In this document: positions 9,029 to 18,840 of the stretch, one piece after another | Numbering within the stretch: position 1 is the stretch's first letter | Layout: every line of letters starts with the position of its first letter | NCBI GenBank assembly: GCA_016717855.1 | Contig: JADKEV010000009.1 | Span: forward strand, 62,001 to 126,000 | Direction: 5' to 3' | DNA length: 64,000 nucleotides | Source of the DNA: Betaproteobacteria bacterium | GTDB taxonomy: Bacteria > Pseudomonadota > Gammaproteobacteria > Burkholderiales > Casimicrobiaceae | Position numbers and translations under genes: made by a program | Notes under the pieces: model-generated | Seen by the model: the letters and a program-made list of their open reading frames with translations, nothing else | What the model was told of the DNA's origin: nothing | The model's database searches: none

Positions 9029-10264
9029 TCAGCCGACCACCGAACCCAGCTTGAAGATGGGCAGGTACATCGCTATCACCAGGCCGCCGACCACGATGCC
9101 TAGAAACACCATCAGTATCGGTTCCATCAGGCTCGACAGCGCGGTGACCGCATCGTCGACCTCGCGTTCGTAGAAGTCGGCGACCTTGTTGAGCATGCCG
9201 TCGAGCGAGCCCGACTCCTCGCCGATCTGCGTCATCTGCAGCACCATGTTCGGAAAGACATCGGTCGCGATCATCGCGCCGGAGAGGCTGGTGCCCGTCG
9301 AGACGTCGGTGCGGATGCGGCGCGTGGCGTCGGCATAGACCTGGTTGCCCGCCGCGCCGGCGACCGATTCGAGCGCGTCCACCAGCGGAACGCCCGCGGC
9401 GAACATCGTGGCCAGCGTGCGGCTCCAGCGCGCGATCGCGGCCTGCCGGAGAACCTTGCCGATGATCGGAATCTTCAGGCTGACGCGGTCGAACACGCGC
9501 CTGAACGCGGGCACCCGCTTCCACAGGAACCAGGCGCCGATGATGGAGCCGACGAACAGGATCGCGACGAAATACCAGTAGGCGACGAAGAAGTCCGAGA
9601 TCGCGATGACCATCAGCGTCGGGCCCGGCAGGCTGGCGCCGAAGCTCGCGAAGACTTCCTTGAACGACGGAATCACGAACACCATGATGACGGTGACGAC
9701 CACGACGGCGACGGTGATGACCATCGCCGGGTAGAACAGTGCGGACTTGATCTTGCCCTTGATGGCAAGGATCTTTTCCTTGTAGGTCGCGAGCCGGTCC
9801 AGCACGGTGTCGAGCACGCCGGCCTGTTCGCCCGCGGCGACCAGGTTGCAGTACAGGCCGTCGAACTGCATCGGATGCCGGCGAAACGCCTGCGACAGGC
9901 TGGTGCCGGACTCGACCTGTCCCTTGATGTCCAGCAGCATCCGGGAAAACCGCGGATTCGAGTGGCCGCGCGCGACGATGTCGAACGACTGCAGCAGCGG
10001 CACGCCCGCGCGCATCATCGTCGAGAGCTGGCGGGTGAAGAAGGTGATGTCGCGGTCCTTGATCGTGCCGCCGCCGCGCAGCGACAGGCGCTTGACCTTG
10101 ATGACCCGGATGCCCTGCCGCCGCAGCGTCGTCGTCACGACCGTTTCGGATGCCGCGCGCAGGTCCCCGCGCACCGTCTTGTTATTCTTGTCGAGGCCTT
10201 CCCAGTTGAAAAGGTAGGTTTTTACGTCCCGCGCTCCGCGCGATGCCTGCGTGGCGACTGCCAT
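9029..10264 (-). CDS. pilC: Type IV pilus inner-membrane platform protein PilC
   Basis: PilC is the polytopic platform protein that couples the PilB motor to pilin assembly. The 411-residue protein has two repeated GspF-type domains, each with a pattern like RQLSTMMRAGVPLLQSFD and SRTLATMFAAGVPLVDALE, and membrane segments near residues 175-200, 225-250 and at the C-terminus (ILMVFLGIVVGGLVIAMYLP). It lies 21 bases after the end of pilB. The 140 bases between it and pilD hold nothing I can identify. Confidence 0.96.
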   Translation of the reverse strand: MAVATQASRGARDVKTYLFNWEGLDKNNKTVRGDLRAASETVVTTTLRRQGIRVIKVKRLSLRGGGTIKDRDITFFTRQLSTMMRAGVPLLQSFDIVARGHSNPRFSRMLLDIKGQVESGTSLSQAFRRHPMQFDGLYCNLVAAGEQAGVLDTVLDRLATYKEKILAIKGKIKSALFYPAMVITVAVVVVTVIMVFVIPSFKEVFASFGASLPGPTLMVIAISDFFVAYWYFVAILFVGSIIGAWFLWKRVPAFRRVFDRVSLKIPIIGKVLRQAAIARWSRTLATMFAAGVPLVDALESVAGAAGNQVYADATRRIRTDVSTGTSLSGAMIATDVFPNMVLQMTQIGEESGSLDGMLNKVADFYEREVDDAVTALSSLMEPILMVFLGIVVGGLVIAMYLPIFKLGSVVG

Positions 10265-10285
10265 GATGATTCTCCAGACTGTGCG

Positions 10286-12008
10286 TCACTCGTTAGTGAT
10301 CGATTCGATTTCCTCTAGCGAGGTTATACCCAGCTTGACCTTGCCCAGTCCCGATTGCCGCAGGTTGCGGAACCCTTCCGCGCGGGCCTGGGCGGCGATG
10401 TCCAGCACGGAGCCGTTCTTCATCAGGATACGCGTCATTTCCTCCGAGATCGGCAGCACCTCGAATATCCCGACGCGGCCCTTGTAGCCGGTGCCCTTGC
10501 ACTGCTCGCAGCCGACCGGGCCGAACGGCTGCCAGGACCCGTCCAGGTCCGATTCGGCATACCCCGCGCGCAGCAGCGCCTCGTGCGGGATCTCCACCGG
10601 GCGCGCGGCAATGCACGCACAGCTTGCGGCCCAGGCGCTGCGCGGTGATCAGGTTCACGCTGGAGGCGACGTTGAACGGGGCGACACCCATGTTGACCAG
10701 CCGCATCAAGGTGCTCGGGGCGTCGTTGGTGTGCACGGTCGCCAGCACCAGGTGGCCCGTCTGCGCCGCCTTGACCGAGATGTCCGCGGTCTCGAGATCG
10801 CGGATTTCGCCGACCATGATGATGTCCGGATCCTGCCGCAGGAAGGCGCGCAGCGCCAGCGCGAACGTGAAGCCGGCCTTGTCGTTGATGTTGACCTGGT
10901 TCACGCCGGGCAGGCTGATTTCAGCCGGGTCTTCGGCGGTTGAGATGTTCACGCCCGGCTGGTTGAGGATCTGCAGGAACGAATACAGCGACACCGTCTT
11001 GCCGCTCCCGGTCGGGCCGGTGACCAGGATCATCCCGTAAGGCCGGCTGATCGCGTGCATCAGCAGTGCCTGCTGGTCGGGTTCGTACCCAAGGCCCTCG
11101 ATGCCCACCAGCGCCGCGGCGGAATCCAGCAGCCGCATCACGATCTTCTCGCCGAACAACGTTGGCAGCGTGCTGACCCGGAAGTCGATGGCCCGGCTTT
11201 TCGAGAGCATCAGCTTGAGCCTGCCGTCCTGCGGCACCCGCTTCTCGGCGATGTCGAGCTTGGAAATCACCTTGATCCGCGATGCCACCTTGTCCTTGAT
11301 CACCAGGGGCGGCTGGGCGATTTCGATCAGCCGGCCGTCCAGCCGGTAGCGGATCCGGTAGAACTTCTCGAACGGCTCGAAGTGGATGTCGGAGGCGCCC
11401 GCGGAGATGGCGTCGAGCAGGATCTTCTGGATGTAGCGGACGACCGGCGCGTCGTCGACCTCCGCGCTCATCTCGTCTTCGGTCGCCGCGGCTGTCGGCA
11501 GCTCGTTCAGGTCGATCTCGAGATCGTCGGAACTCACCAGCGTCGACAGCGTCGTGTCGCTCGCCTCCACGATCTTGGCGATGGCGACCGAGAGCTTGGG
11601 GTCCTCGACGACGATCGGGTCGATGACCAGATTGGTCTTGAACCGGATTTCTTCCAGGGCCTGCAGGTTGGTCAGGTCCGAAGTGGCGACGAACAGGCGG
11701 TTGCCCCGCTTGTGCAGCGGCAGCACCCGGCGCAGGACCAGCATCTTGGTGTCGACCCAGTCGCGGGGGACCTGGGACAAGTCGAAAGCGCTCAGGTCGA
11801 GCAGGGGAACGCCAAAGGTGCGGGAAGTGAATTCGGCGAGTTCCATCGCGGTCATCCGCTTGCTCACCAGGATCTGGTCGACGAACGTGCTGTTGGACGC
11901 GCTGGCGTGGTCCTGCAATGCCTGGGCTTCGGCCTCCGCCAGCAGGCCATGCTGGACCAGAGCGCGTGCCAAGCCGCTGAATTGTCGCGGGACCGGATTA
12001 GTCGCCAT
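10286..12008 (-). CDS. pilB: Type IV pilus extension ATPase PilB (one frameshift)
   Basis: PilB is the hexameric cytosolic ATPase that powers pilus extension. An N-terminal MshEN-type domain is followed by a motor domain with Walker A GPTGSGKT, Walker B IIMVGEIRDLET and the zinc pairs CVHC and CEQC. The reading frame breaks within the zinc module: one frame runs to CRAPGGDP and the next resumes with VEIPHEALLRAGY. One extra base in GGG at 10599-10601 explains the break; corrected, the protein is about 573 residues, the normal length. I take this as a sequencing error. A good promoter lies upstream at 12045-12073. Confidence 0.93.
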
Positions 12009-12282
12009 GAATCAGAAAATATCGTAAAAAATTATGACGTTGCGATAATGCCCCCTATGTCTGGATTTGTAAAGCAAACGTCCTTGCCGACACTCGCTAA
12101 TGCCCCGGCCGGGTGGGTCGAATTGGCAACACTCGCACAGTTTTCACCGCGCGATCCTGGATATGCAGGATTTCCAGCGCGTGGTCGCCGGCACCGGTGG
12201 GGCGCGCGGCCGCCGGGCCGGCGCCCCCGGCCCGCCGGCACCGGGCAAAGCGTGGTCGGCCGGCGAAGTCGCGGCCAGGGGA
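12009..12282. other. Intergenic region upstream of pilB
   Basis: These 274 bases separate pilB from the cytochrome-c-assembly gene, both on the minus strand. The pilB-proximal part is AT-rich and holds the promoter listed separately. Further out there is a small inverted repeat, ATCCTG-N6-CAGGAT, near 12163-12180, and then a very GC-rich stretch. I see no coding sequence with family similarity. Confidence 0.6.
12045..12073 (-). promoter_or_regulatory. Sigma-70-type promoter for pilB
   Basis: On the minus strand TTTACA (12068-12073) and CATTAT (12045-12050) are separated by exactly 17 bases, close to the sigma-70 consensus. The pilB start lies about 37 bases downstream of the -10 box in locally AT-rich DNA. 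It probably drives pilB-pilC-pilD and perhaps the following genes. Confidence 0.65.
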
Positions 12283-13097
12283 TCAGCGCCGGCCCAGCAG
12301 GACTTCGAGGACGAACTTGCTGCCGGCATAGCCGATCAGCAGCATCAGGGACCCGATCACCACCCAGCGCAATGCCTTGCGGCCGCGCCAGCCCCAGCGC
12401 CAGCGGCCGGCGAGGAGCACGCCGAACAGCAGCCAGGCCAGGACCGAAAACAGGGTCTTGTGCGAGAACTGCAAAGCCTTGCCGAACAGCGCCTCGGAGA
12501 AGATGATTCCGGATGCCAGCGTGGCGGTCAGCAGCGTGAAGCCGACCGCGATCAGGCCGAAGAGCCAGCGCTCCAGCGTGAGCACCGGCGGCATCGGCCC
12601 GGAGCGGCCGCCACGCCGCGCCGCAGGTCCTGCTGCAGCGCCAGCATCGCCGCGGCCTGCACGGCGGCGACGACGAACAGCGCGAATGCCAGCAGCGCGA
12701 CGACCAGGTGCGCCGCGGCGACCACGTCGGTGGAGTAGGGCAGCCAGTGCGGCGCCGGCAGCAGCACCGGCAACAGGGTCGCCACGGCAACGATGGGGAG
12801 CGTGCGCAACGCCATGCCGGGCACCGGCATCAGCAGTCCGGAGAGCCACAGCCATAGGGCAAGCAGCAGGCCGATCAGCGACAGCGACGCCGCGAAGCTC
12901 AGGTTGACGCCTTCGTCCTGGAAGATCAGCCGCCACACGATGACCAGATGCGCGAGCACCGCGACGGCCATCGCCCAGCGCAGCGTGTCCGCGCGCGCCG
13001 GCGCCACAGCGCCTTCGCGCGCGGGGCGGTCCATCCAGGCGAGCGCGGCGTAGCCAATTGCGAGCAACACCTGCGCTACAATGATCAGTCTTTCCAT
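12283..13097 (-). CDS. Cytochrome c assembly (CcsA/HemX-like) inner-membrane protein, YpjD type (one frameshift)
   Basis: The protein is a multi-helix membrane protein related to CcsA/HemX and E. coli YpjD, of uncertain detailed function. The first part begins MERLIIVAQVLLAIGYAAL and contains six or so hydrophobic helices with HLVIVWRLIF and AAHLVVALLAF. The second part (LTLERWLFGLIAVGF, then FSHKTLFSVLAWLLFGVLL and a last helix) is in another frame. One missing base in the G/C run at 12596-12602 joins them into about 271 residues, the usual size. It is divergent from ffh, as in most betaproteobacteria. Confidence 0.82.
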
Positions 13098-13123
13098 TCG
13101 CCAAGTTTACCCCAACCCCCATC

Positions 13124-14485
13124 GTGCTCGACAATCTCACCGACCGGCTATCCGGAGTCATCAAGCGCCTGCGCGGGGAGGCGCGGCTCACCGAATCGAA
13201 CATCCAGGATGCGCTGCGGGAGGTGCGGCTGGCGCTGCTTGAAGCCGACGTCGCGCTGCCGGTCGTACGCGACTTCATCGCGCGGGTCAAGGAGCGCTCG
13301 GTCGGCGAGGAAGTCGTCGGATCGCTCTCCCCCGGGCAGGCGCTGGTCGGTGTCGTCCAGCGCGAGCTCACGCAGATCATGGGGGGCGACGCGGCGCCGC
13401 TGAACCTGATGACCACGCCGCCGGCGGTGATCCTGCTCGCCGGGCTGCAGGGCGCCGGCAAGACCACGACAGCCGGCAAGCTGGCCGGGCTGCTCAAGTC
13501 CGAGCGCAAGAAAAAAGTGCTGATGGTCAGCGCCGACGTGTATCGCCCGGCGGCCATCAAACAGCTCGAAACGCTGGCGGGCCAGGTCGGCGTCGACTTC
13601 TTCCCGTCCGCGGCCGGCGAGCAGCCGGTGGCGATCGCCCTCGCGGCGCTCGACTTCGCGCGCAAGCACCATCACGACGTGCTGATCGTCGACACCGCCG
13701 GCCGGCTCGGCATCGACGAGGCGATGATGCAGGAGATCAGCGCGGTGCACGCCGCGGTCAAGCCGATCGAGACCCTGTTCATCGTCGATGCGATGCAGGG
13801 CCAGGACGCGGTCAACACGGCCAAGGCGTTCAACGACGCGCTGCCGCTGTCGGGCGTCGTGTTGACCAAGCTCGACGGCGACTCGCGCGGCGGGGCCGCA
13901 CTCTCGGTTCGGCACGTCACCGGGGCGCCGATCAAGTTCGTCGGCGTGTCGGAAAAGCTCGATGGCATCGAGATTTTCCATCCGGAGCGGATGGCGGCGC
14001 GGATCCTGGGCATGGGCGACGTGCTCTCGCTGGTCGAGCAGGCGAAGAAGTCCGTCGACGTCAAGGATGCCGAGCGGCTGGCGCAAAAGGTCAAGTCCGG
14101 CAAGGGCTTCGACCTCGACGACTTCAAGGCGCAGATCGCGCAGATGCGCAAGATGGGCGGTCTCTCCGCGCTGGTGGACAAGTTGCCGGCGCAGTTGGCG
14201 CAGGCGGCGCAGTCCGGCCAGGTCGACGAAAAACAGATCGCACGCACAGAGGGCATCATCAATGCGATGACTCGCAAGGAACGCGTTCAGCCCGAGATCA
14301 TCAAGGCTTCGCGCAAGCGGCGGATCGCCGCCGGGGCCGGCGTCCCGGTCCAGGAGGTCAACAAGCTGCTCAACCAGTTCGAGCAGATGCAGAAAATGAT
14401 GAAAATGATGAAAGGCGGCGGCATGCAGAAGATGATGCGCAGCCTGGGCGGGAAGCTGATGCAGGGGCGATTCCCGGGCCGCTGA
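13124..14485 (+). CDS. ffh: Signal recognition particle protein Ffh
   Basis: Ffh binds signal sequences of nascent inner-membrane proteins and, with 4.5S RNA, brings the ribosome to FtsY. The 453-residue protein starts with GTG (MLDNLTDRLSGVIKRLRG) and has the N-domain helices, the GTPase P-loop GLQGAGKTTT at residues 107-116, the DTAGR and TKLDGD guanine-binding motifs, and a methionine-rich M-domain ending in MMKMMKGGGMQKMMRSLGGK. It is divergent from the cytochrome-c-assembly gene with 26 bases between the starts. Confidence 0.97.
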   Translation: MLDNLTDRLSGVIKRLRGEARLTESNIQDALREVRLALLEADVALPVVRDFIARVKERSVGEEVVGSLSPGQALVGVVQRELTQIMGGDAAPLNLMTTPPAVILLAGLQGAGKTTTAGKLAGLLKSERKKKVLMVSADVYRPAAIKQLETLAGQVGVDFFPSAAGEQPVAIALAALDFARKHHHDVLIVDTAGRLGIDEAMMQEISAVHAAVKPIETLFIVDAMQGQDAVNTAKAFNDALPLSGVVLTKLDGDSRGGAALSVRHVTGAPIKFVGVSEKLDGIEIFHPERMAARILGMGDVLSLVEQAKKSVDVKDAERLAQKVKSGKGFDLDDFKAQIAQMRKMGGLSALVDKLPAQLAQAAQSGQVDEKQIARTEGIINAMTRKERVQPEIIKASRKRRIAAGAGVPVQEVNKLLNQFEQMQKMMKMMKGGGMQKMMRSLGGKLMQGRFPGR

Positions 14486-14595
14486 GCCGGACGCGCCGGC
14501 TGCCGCGATCGCCTGCCCCATGCCGGCGAACCTTGCGGTCCCCCGCCAACCGGCGGCGCCGGGCCACGCGACCGATGTGGGATCCTTCACCGGCC

Positions 14596-14625
14596 TTGCC
14601 TCGGACCCACAAAAACTCGTATAAT
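14596..14625 (+). promoter_or_regulatory. Promoter for the rpsP-rimM-trmD-rplS operon
   Basis: A perfect TATAAT (14620-14625) lies 62 bases before the rpsP start. An upstream TTGCCT (14596-14601) is at 18-base spacing. The surrounding sequence is more AT-rich than the genes on either side. Confidence 0.7.
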
Positions 14626-14686
14626 CAACATCTTTTTGCTGCCGGCCAGAACGCGGCGGCGCACTTTTCGGATCGAGGAACTCGCT

Positions 14687-14947
14687 ATGGTCGTCATTCG
14701 ACTTGCACGGGGCGGCGCGAAGAATCGCCCGTTCTACAACATCGTCGTCGCCGATTCGCGCAATCGCCGCGACGGCCGCTTCATCGAGCGGCTCGGCTTC
14801 TACAGCCCGCTCGCGGGCGACGGCAACGAAAGCTTGCGCATCGCACTCGATCGCGTCGAGTTCTGGACGCACAACGGCGCACAACTCTCGCAGACCGTGA
14901 GCGGCCTGGTCAAAAAAGCCGGTGCCAACATCGCTATCGCTGCCTGA
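14687..14947 (+). CDS. rpsP: 30S ribosomal protein S16
   Basis: The 86-residue protein begins MVVIRLARGGAKNRPFYNIVV, the classic S16 start, and has RRDGRFIERLGFYSP. S16 binds 16S rRNA early in small-subunit assembly. A GAGGAA ribosome site precedes ATG 14687. It leads the conserved rpsP-rimM-trmD-rplS operon; the rimM start overlaps its last 26 bases. Confidence 0.98.
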   Translation: MVVIRLARGGAKNRPFYNIVVADSRNRRDGRFIERLGFYSPLAGDGNESLRIALDRVEFWTHNGAQLSQTVSGLVKKAGANIAIAA

Positions 14948-15501
14948 TCCGCCCGGCGCGGGCGGCACGCCGCAAGCAGGCACGTCCGCCACCGTAGTGC
15001 TCGGGCGCGTTCTCGGCGCCTTTGGAATTCGCGGCTGGATCAGGATCAGGCCGTTTACCGAAAGCCTGGATGGTTTGCTGGGCCAGACCGTGTGGATCCT
15101 GCAGCAGCGCGGCGCAGGCCCGCACCGTGCACGTCACGGAAGCCAAGCCGCATGGCGCATTCGTGCTGGCGCAGCTCAAGGAGATCGCGGACCGCGGCGC
15201 CGCCGAAGCCCTGCGCGGCGCCGATGTCACGGTGGAGCGGGCACAGCTGCCCGCGGCGGGTGCGGGCGAATATTACTGGGCGGACCTGATCGGCCTGCCG
15301 GTGCGGAACTTGAACGGGGTTGAGCTGGGGCGGGTCGCCGGATTGATCGCCGCGCCGGCGCATGATGTGCTGCGGGTGGCGGCGGCAGGGCAGGAAGAGG
15401 AAGCGGCGCGCGAGCAGCTGATTCCGTTCGTGGAACCGATCCTGCGTGAAGTGGATCTTGCCGGCGGACGCATCACCGTCGATTGGGAAGCGGACTACTG
15501 A
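14922..15501 (+). CDS. rimM: Ribosome maturation factor RimM (one frameshift)
   Basis: RimM binds S19 and helps mature the 30S head. The N-terminal barrel is seen as VVLGRVLGAFGIRGWIRIRPFTE, the C-terminal PRC barrel as YYWADLIGLPVRNLNG and IPFVEPILREVDLAGGRITVDWEADY. The two halves lie in different frames. One extra C in CCC at 15119-15121 accounts for it and restores about 192 residues, the normal size. The start is uncertain: GTG 14922 overlaps rpsP and is the best I can offer. Its stop overlaps the trmD start (TGATG). Confidence 0.9.
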
Positions 15502-16280
15502 TGGCAGCGCCGGCGCCCTTGTTGCGCATCGCGGTCGTCACGCTGTTCCCGGAGCTGATTGAAGCGGCGTCGCGCTACGGCATCACCGGGCGCGCGCTGG
15601 AGATGGCGCTCTGGCGGTTGTGGTGCGTGAACCCGCGCGAGTTCGCGACGGACAACCACCGGACGGTCGATGACCGTCCGTACGGCGGCGGCCCGGGCAT
15701 GGTCATGCTGGCCGGTCCGCTGGAGCAGGCGCTCGATGCGGCGGCGGCGCGGATCAGTGCCGATGGCGGGTCCGCGAAGCCGAAGGTCGTGTACCTGACG
15801 CCGCAGGGCGAACGCCTGGCGCACGAGCGGGTGCTGGCGTTGAAAGAGGACGGCGACCTGGTCCTGTTGGCCGGCCGCTACGAAGGGATAGACGAACGGC
15901 TGCTGGAGCGCCGGGTCGATCTGGAGTTGTCGTTGGGCGACTATGTGCTTTCGGGCGGCGAGTTTCCAGCCCTGGTGCTGATCGACGCGCTGGTGCGGCA
16001 ATTGCCGGGGGCGACCAACGATCCGGACTCGATCAGGGAAGAGTCGTTCGCCGACGGGCTTCTGGATTGTCCGCACTACACGCGGCCGGAAGTCCATGGT
16101 GGCGCCGCGGTGCCGCCGGTGTTGTTGTCGGGCAACCACGCCCTGATTCGCCGGTGGCGCCTGAAACAGGCGCTGGGCCGGACCTGGTTGCGGCGGCCGG
16201 ACCTGTTGTCCGGGCGCCGGATGAGTGACGAGGAAGCGCGCTTGTTGCAGGAATTCAAGCGCGAGTCATCGCTGGAGTAG
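15501..16280 (+). CDS. trmD: tRNA (guanine-N1)-methyltransferase TrmD
   Basis: TrmD methylates G37 next to the anticodon, preventing +1 frameshifting. The 259-residue protein has the SPOUT-fold signatures RPYGGGPGMVM, LAGRYEGIDERL and the knot segment LSLGDYVLSGGE. The ATG at 15501 overlaps the rimM stop, so translation is probably coupled. Confidence 0.97.
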   Translation: MAAPAPLLRIAVVTLFPELIEAASRYGITGRALEMALWRLWCVNPREFATDNHRTVDDRPYGGGPGMVMLAGPLEQALDAAAARISADGGSAKPKVVYLTPQGERLAHERVLALKEDGDLVLLAGRYEGIDERLLERRVDLELSLGDYVLSGGEFPALVLIDALVRQLPGATNDPDSIREESFADGLLDCPHYTRPEVHGGAAVPPVLLSGNHALIRRWRLKQALGRTWLRRPDLLSGRRMSDEEARLLQEFKRESSLE

Positions 16281-16364
16281 CAAAGCAGAAACGATGCGCA
16301 TCAACCGTCCGCGGACGGGTGCTCTGCGTGCAAGGGACTTTCCCAAATTTGATGGAGTAGAGAC

Positions 16365-16721
16365 ATGAATCTGATCAAGAAACTCGAGCAGGAAGAAATC
16401 ACGCGGCTGGCGAAAGTCATTCCGCCGTTCGCCCCCGGCGACACCGTCATCGTCAACGTCAACGTGGTCGAAGGCGAGCGCAAGCGGGTCCAGGCTTTCG
16501 AAGGCGTCGTGATCGCCAAGCGCAACCGCGGCATCTCCTCGTCGTTCATCGTGCGCAAGACCTCGTCGGGCGAAGGCGTAGAGCGCACGTTCCAGACCTA
16601 TTCGCCGCTGATCGCGAGCATCGAAATCAAGCGCCGCGGCGACGTGCGCCGCGCGAAGCTCTACTACCTGCGCGAGCGCTCCGGAAAGTCGGCACGGATT
16701 CGCGAAAAGCTGGGCGCCTGA
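16365..16721 (+). CDS. rplS: 50S ribosomal protein L19
   Basis: The 118-residue protein begins MNLIKKLEQEEITRL and contains FAPGDTVIVNVNVVEG and the C-terminal RRAKLYYLRERSGKSARIREK, all typical of L19, which sits at the subunit interface of the large ribosomal subunit. It ends the rpsP operon and is followed by an intrinsic terminator at 16775-16801. Confidence 0.98.
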   Translation: MNLIKKLEQEEITRLAKVIPPFAPGDTVIVNVNVVEGERKRVQAFEGVVIAKRNRGISSSFIVRKTSSGEGVERTFQTYSPLIASIEIKRRGDVRRAKLYYLRERSGKSARIREKLGA

Positions 16722-16774
16722 AGAGGCGCAATTCCGCATTGCCGGCGTTCGCCGGGCGGGCAACGCGCGATAAG

Positions 16775-16801
16775 CGGCCGGAAATCACCGGCCGTTTTCT
16801 T
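16775..16801 (+). terminator. Rho-independent terminator after rplS
   Basis: CGGCCGG (16775-16781) and CCGGCCG (16788-16794) form a perfect 7-base stem around the loop AAATCA, followed by TTTTCTT. It ends the rpsP-rimM-trmD-rplS operon. Confidence 0.85.
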
Positions 16802-16876
16802 GGCTCTTGCGCGGCATGGACTTTTCGCCGACCATAGTCCTTTCGGCAACAATGGCATGGCAACAGAAATCCGCTG

Positions 16877-18814
16877 ATGAAACCGACGCTCTACGAAGCA
16901 CTGGGACTCTCGCAGGCGGCGGCCGAGTCGGAAATCAAGGCGGCGCTCCGGCGGCTGGTCCGCCGCTACTATGCGAAGACGCGCGCCGGCCATGCTGACG
17001 TCGAGGAAGCGCTGCGGTTTCTCAATCACGCCAGCCATATCCTCGGCAATCCGGCCCGGCGCGCCGAGTACGATGCCGAACTCGCCGAGAACATCCGCAC
17101 CGAAAGCACGCTGACCACCATAGGGGGCGCTGCCGCTACCCAGGACGCCACGCGCGCGACCGCGGTCTCCGATGGCGGCACCTCCATCACGCTGCTCGGC
17201 CTCCCGCGCGACAAGCCGCCGCCCACGATCGAGTTCGCGCCCGAGTGGGGCGCCAAGCTCGCCGACATCAGGCGTACCCGCGCCGGTCAGCTTGCCGGAT
17301 TGCTCGTCGTCGCCTTCCTGTTCCTGCTGGCGTGGAACCTCGCGCTCCCCGCCGGCAACGCGGCGCCCATGCTGAAGTTTGCCCTGGTGATGCTGACTGG
17401 CGCAGTGGTGCTTGCCGCCGCCGTTTTCGCCATCGTGCACCTGTTGAGCCGCTCGCTCTGGAGGCCCCCGGCGCCGGAGGGGGCGATCACCCTGGTCGAG
17501 GGCATGATCCCGCGCTGGCGCCGGGACCGGACGGTGTTCATGGGCACTGGCGCGCCGATCGAGGACGCGACCTGGCTGTTCCGTCTGCGCATGGCCGAGT
17601 TGAAGCGCGTCAGCGCCGAGCGGGTCAGCGATCCGCAACCCGAAATGCGGCTCTTCGCGCGGCTGTTCGACTACGCGCTGTGGGGGATGCTGCTGCTGGG
17701 TGTTCCGGGCTGGCTCGTCGCGCTGGGCGCGCTGCCCGCGGCCACCGGAAGCGCGCTCGCCCATCCGCTTGTGGCCCCACTGTGGATCACCGCTAGCTGG
17801 ATCCCGGTCGAGGCTCTGCTGCTCACGCACGTGCAGACCACGCCCGGCCGCTGGCTGCTGTGCGTCTATCTGCAACATGAGGTCAGCAATCCGTATGCGC
17901 CGGAAGAACTGCGTTTCAGCTATGGGGCGGCGGTGCGGCGCGCGGCCGACGTCTGGCTCCGCGGTTGCGGCGCCTGGCTGCCGGTGGTCGCGCTGATCGC
18001 GATGGCGCGGGCGCGCGAACACGTCCGCCGCGCGGGCGAAACGCGCTGGGACTCGGAGCGCGATTGCCTGGTCACGCACGGTCCGGTCGGCAACCTGAGC
18101 CTGGTCACGCTCGCCATCGGCCTCGCGGCCGCCACGCTGGTCTTTGCCGCCCACTGGATGGCGCCGGTGCACGAGATGTCGGAGCGCTGGCGGCAGGGCC
18201 TGACGGCCGTGACCGAGCGCATCGAATCGGCGCGCGCCCCGGCCGCCTCGCCGGCGGCGGACGCGCCGCCGCCGGGCGTATCCCGTATTGACGATGTCGC
18301 ACCGACGACGGTTCCCGCCGCGCCGCCGGCGCTTGCCGCGGTCGCGCCGGGGCCTCTGCCGCAGACGCCACCGGCTCCCGCGCCGGCGCCGGCGGCCGTG
18401 CCCAAGGTCGTGCCCAAGGCCGTGCCGCCTCGGCCGCTTCCCGCCCCGGTCGCGGTGCTGCCCAGGCGGCTACCGTCCGCGCCGCCCCCGGCCGCGGTGG
18501 AGGCAGCGCCCGCGCTCAGCCCGATCGAGTTGCGCGACCGGCGCATGGCGTTGCTCTCGCGGCAGGCGCAAAGACAGCAAGCGGGCGGCGATTTCGAGGG
18601 GCTGGCGAAGACGTGCCAGCGCTGGGCCGACGAAGACTGGCGCAATCCCCGCGCGTTCTACTGTGCCGGCATCGGCTTGCAGGGGATCGGGCGCCACAAG
18701 GAGGCGATCGCCATGTTCAACAAGGCGGGCGCTCTGGTGCCGCGCGACGATCCACTCAAGAACCAGATCGGCGACGCCGTCCTGCGGAGCTTCCGCGCGC
18801 AGACCGGAAACTAG
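16877..18814 (+). CDS. Membrane protein with J-like, RDD-type and TPR-like regions
   Basis: The 645-residue product starts with about 70 residues resembling a DnaJ domain (TLYEALGLSQAAAESEIKAA, ending with an arginine- and alanine-rich helix), but the HPD tripeptide needed to stimulate DnaK is absent; TRAG stands in that loop. Two membrane helices follow near residues 138-157 and 168-190. Next comes an RDD-like stretch, RLFARLFDYALWGMLLL, with further helices, another helix near 407-430, a proline/alanine-rich linker near 455-545 and a TPR-like C-terminus. Its function is unknown. It stands alone after the rplS terminator and converges on tusA. Confidence 0.75.
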   Translation: MKPTLYEALGLSQAAAESEIKAALRRLVRRYYAKTRAGHADVEEALRFLNHASHILGNPARRAEYDAELAENIRTESTLTTIGGAAATQDATRATAVSDGGTSITLLGLPRDKPPPTIEFAPEWGAKLADIRRTRAGQLAGLLVVAFLFLLAWNLALPAGNAAPMLKFALVMLTGAVVLAAAVFAIVHLLSRSLWRPPAPEGAITLVEGMIPRWRRDRTVFMGTGAPIEDATWLFRLRMAELKRVSAERVSDPQPEMRLFARLFDYALWGMLLLGVPGWLVALGALPAATGSALAHPLVAPLWITASWIPVEALLLTHVQTTPGRWLLCVYLQHEVSNPYAPEELRFSYGAAVRRAADVWLRGCGAWLPVVALIAMARAREHVRRAGETRWDSERDCLVTHGPVGNLSLVTLAIGLAAATLVFAAHWMAPVHEMSERWRQGLTAVTERIESARAPAASPAADAPPPGVSRIDDVAPTTVPAAPPALAAVAPGPLPQTPPAPAPAPAAVPKVVPKAVPPRPLPAPVAVLPRRLPSAPPPAAVEAAPALSPIELRDRRMALLSRQAQRQQAGGDFEGLAKTCQRWADEDWRNPRAFYCAGIGLQGIGRHKEAIAMFNKAGALVPRDDPLKNQIGDAVLRSFRAQTGN

Positions 18815-18840
18815 CCGGCCCCGCCGGTTCTCGCAGCGGC

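Noticed and set aside
14486..14510. Terminator hairpin AGCCGG-N5-CCGGCT after ffh
   Set aside because: The stem is present but no T-run follows, and the GC content makes such dyads common.
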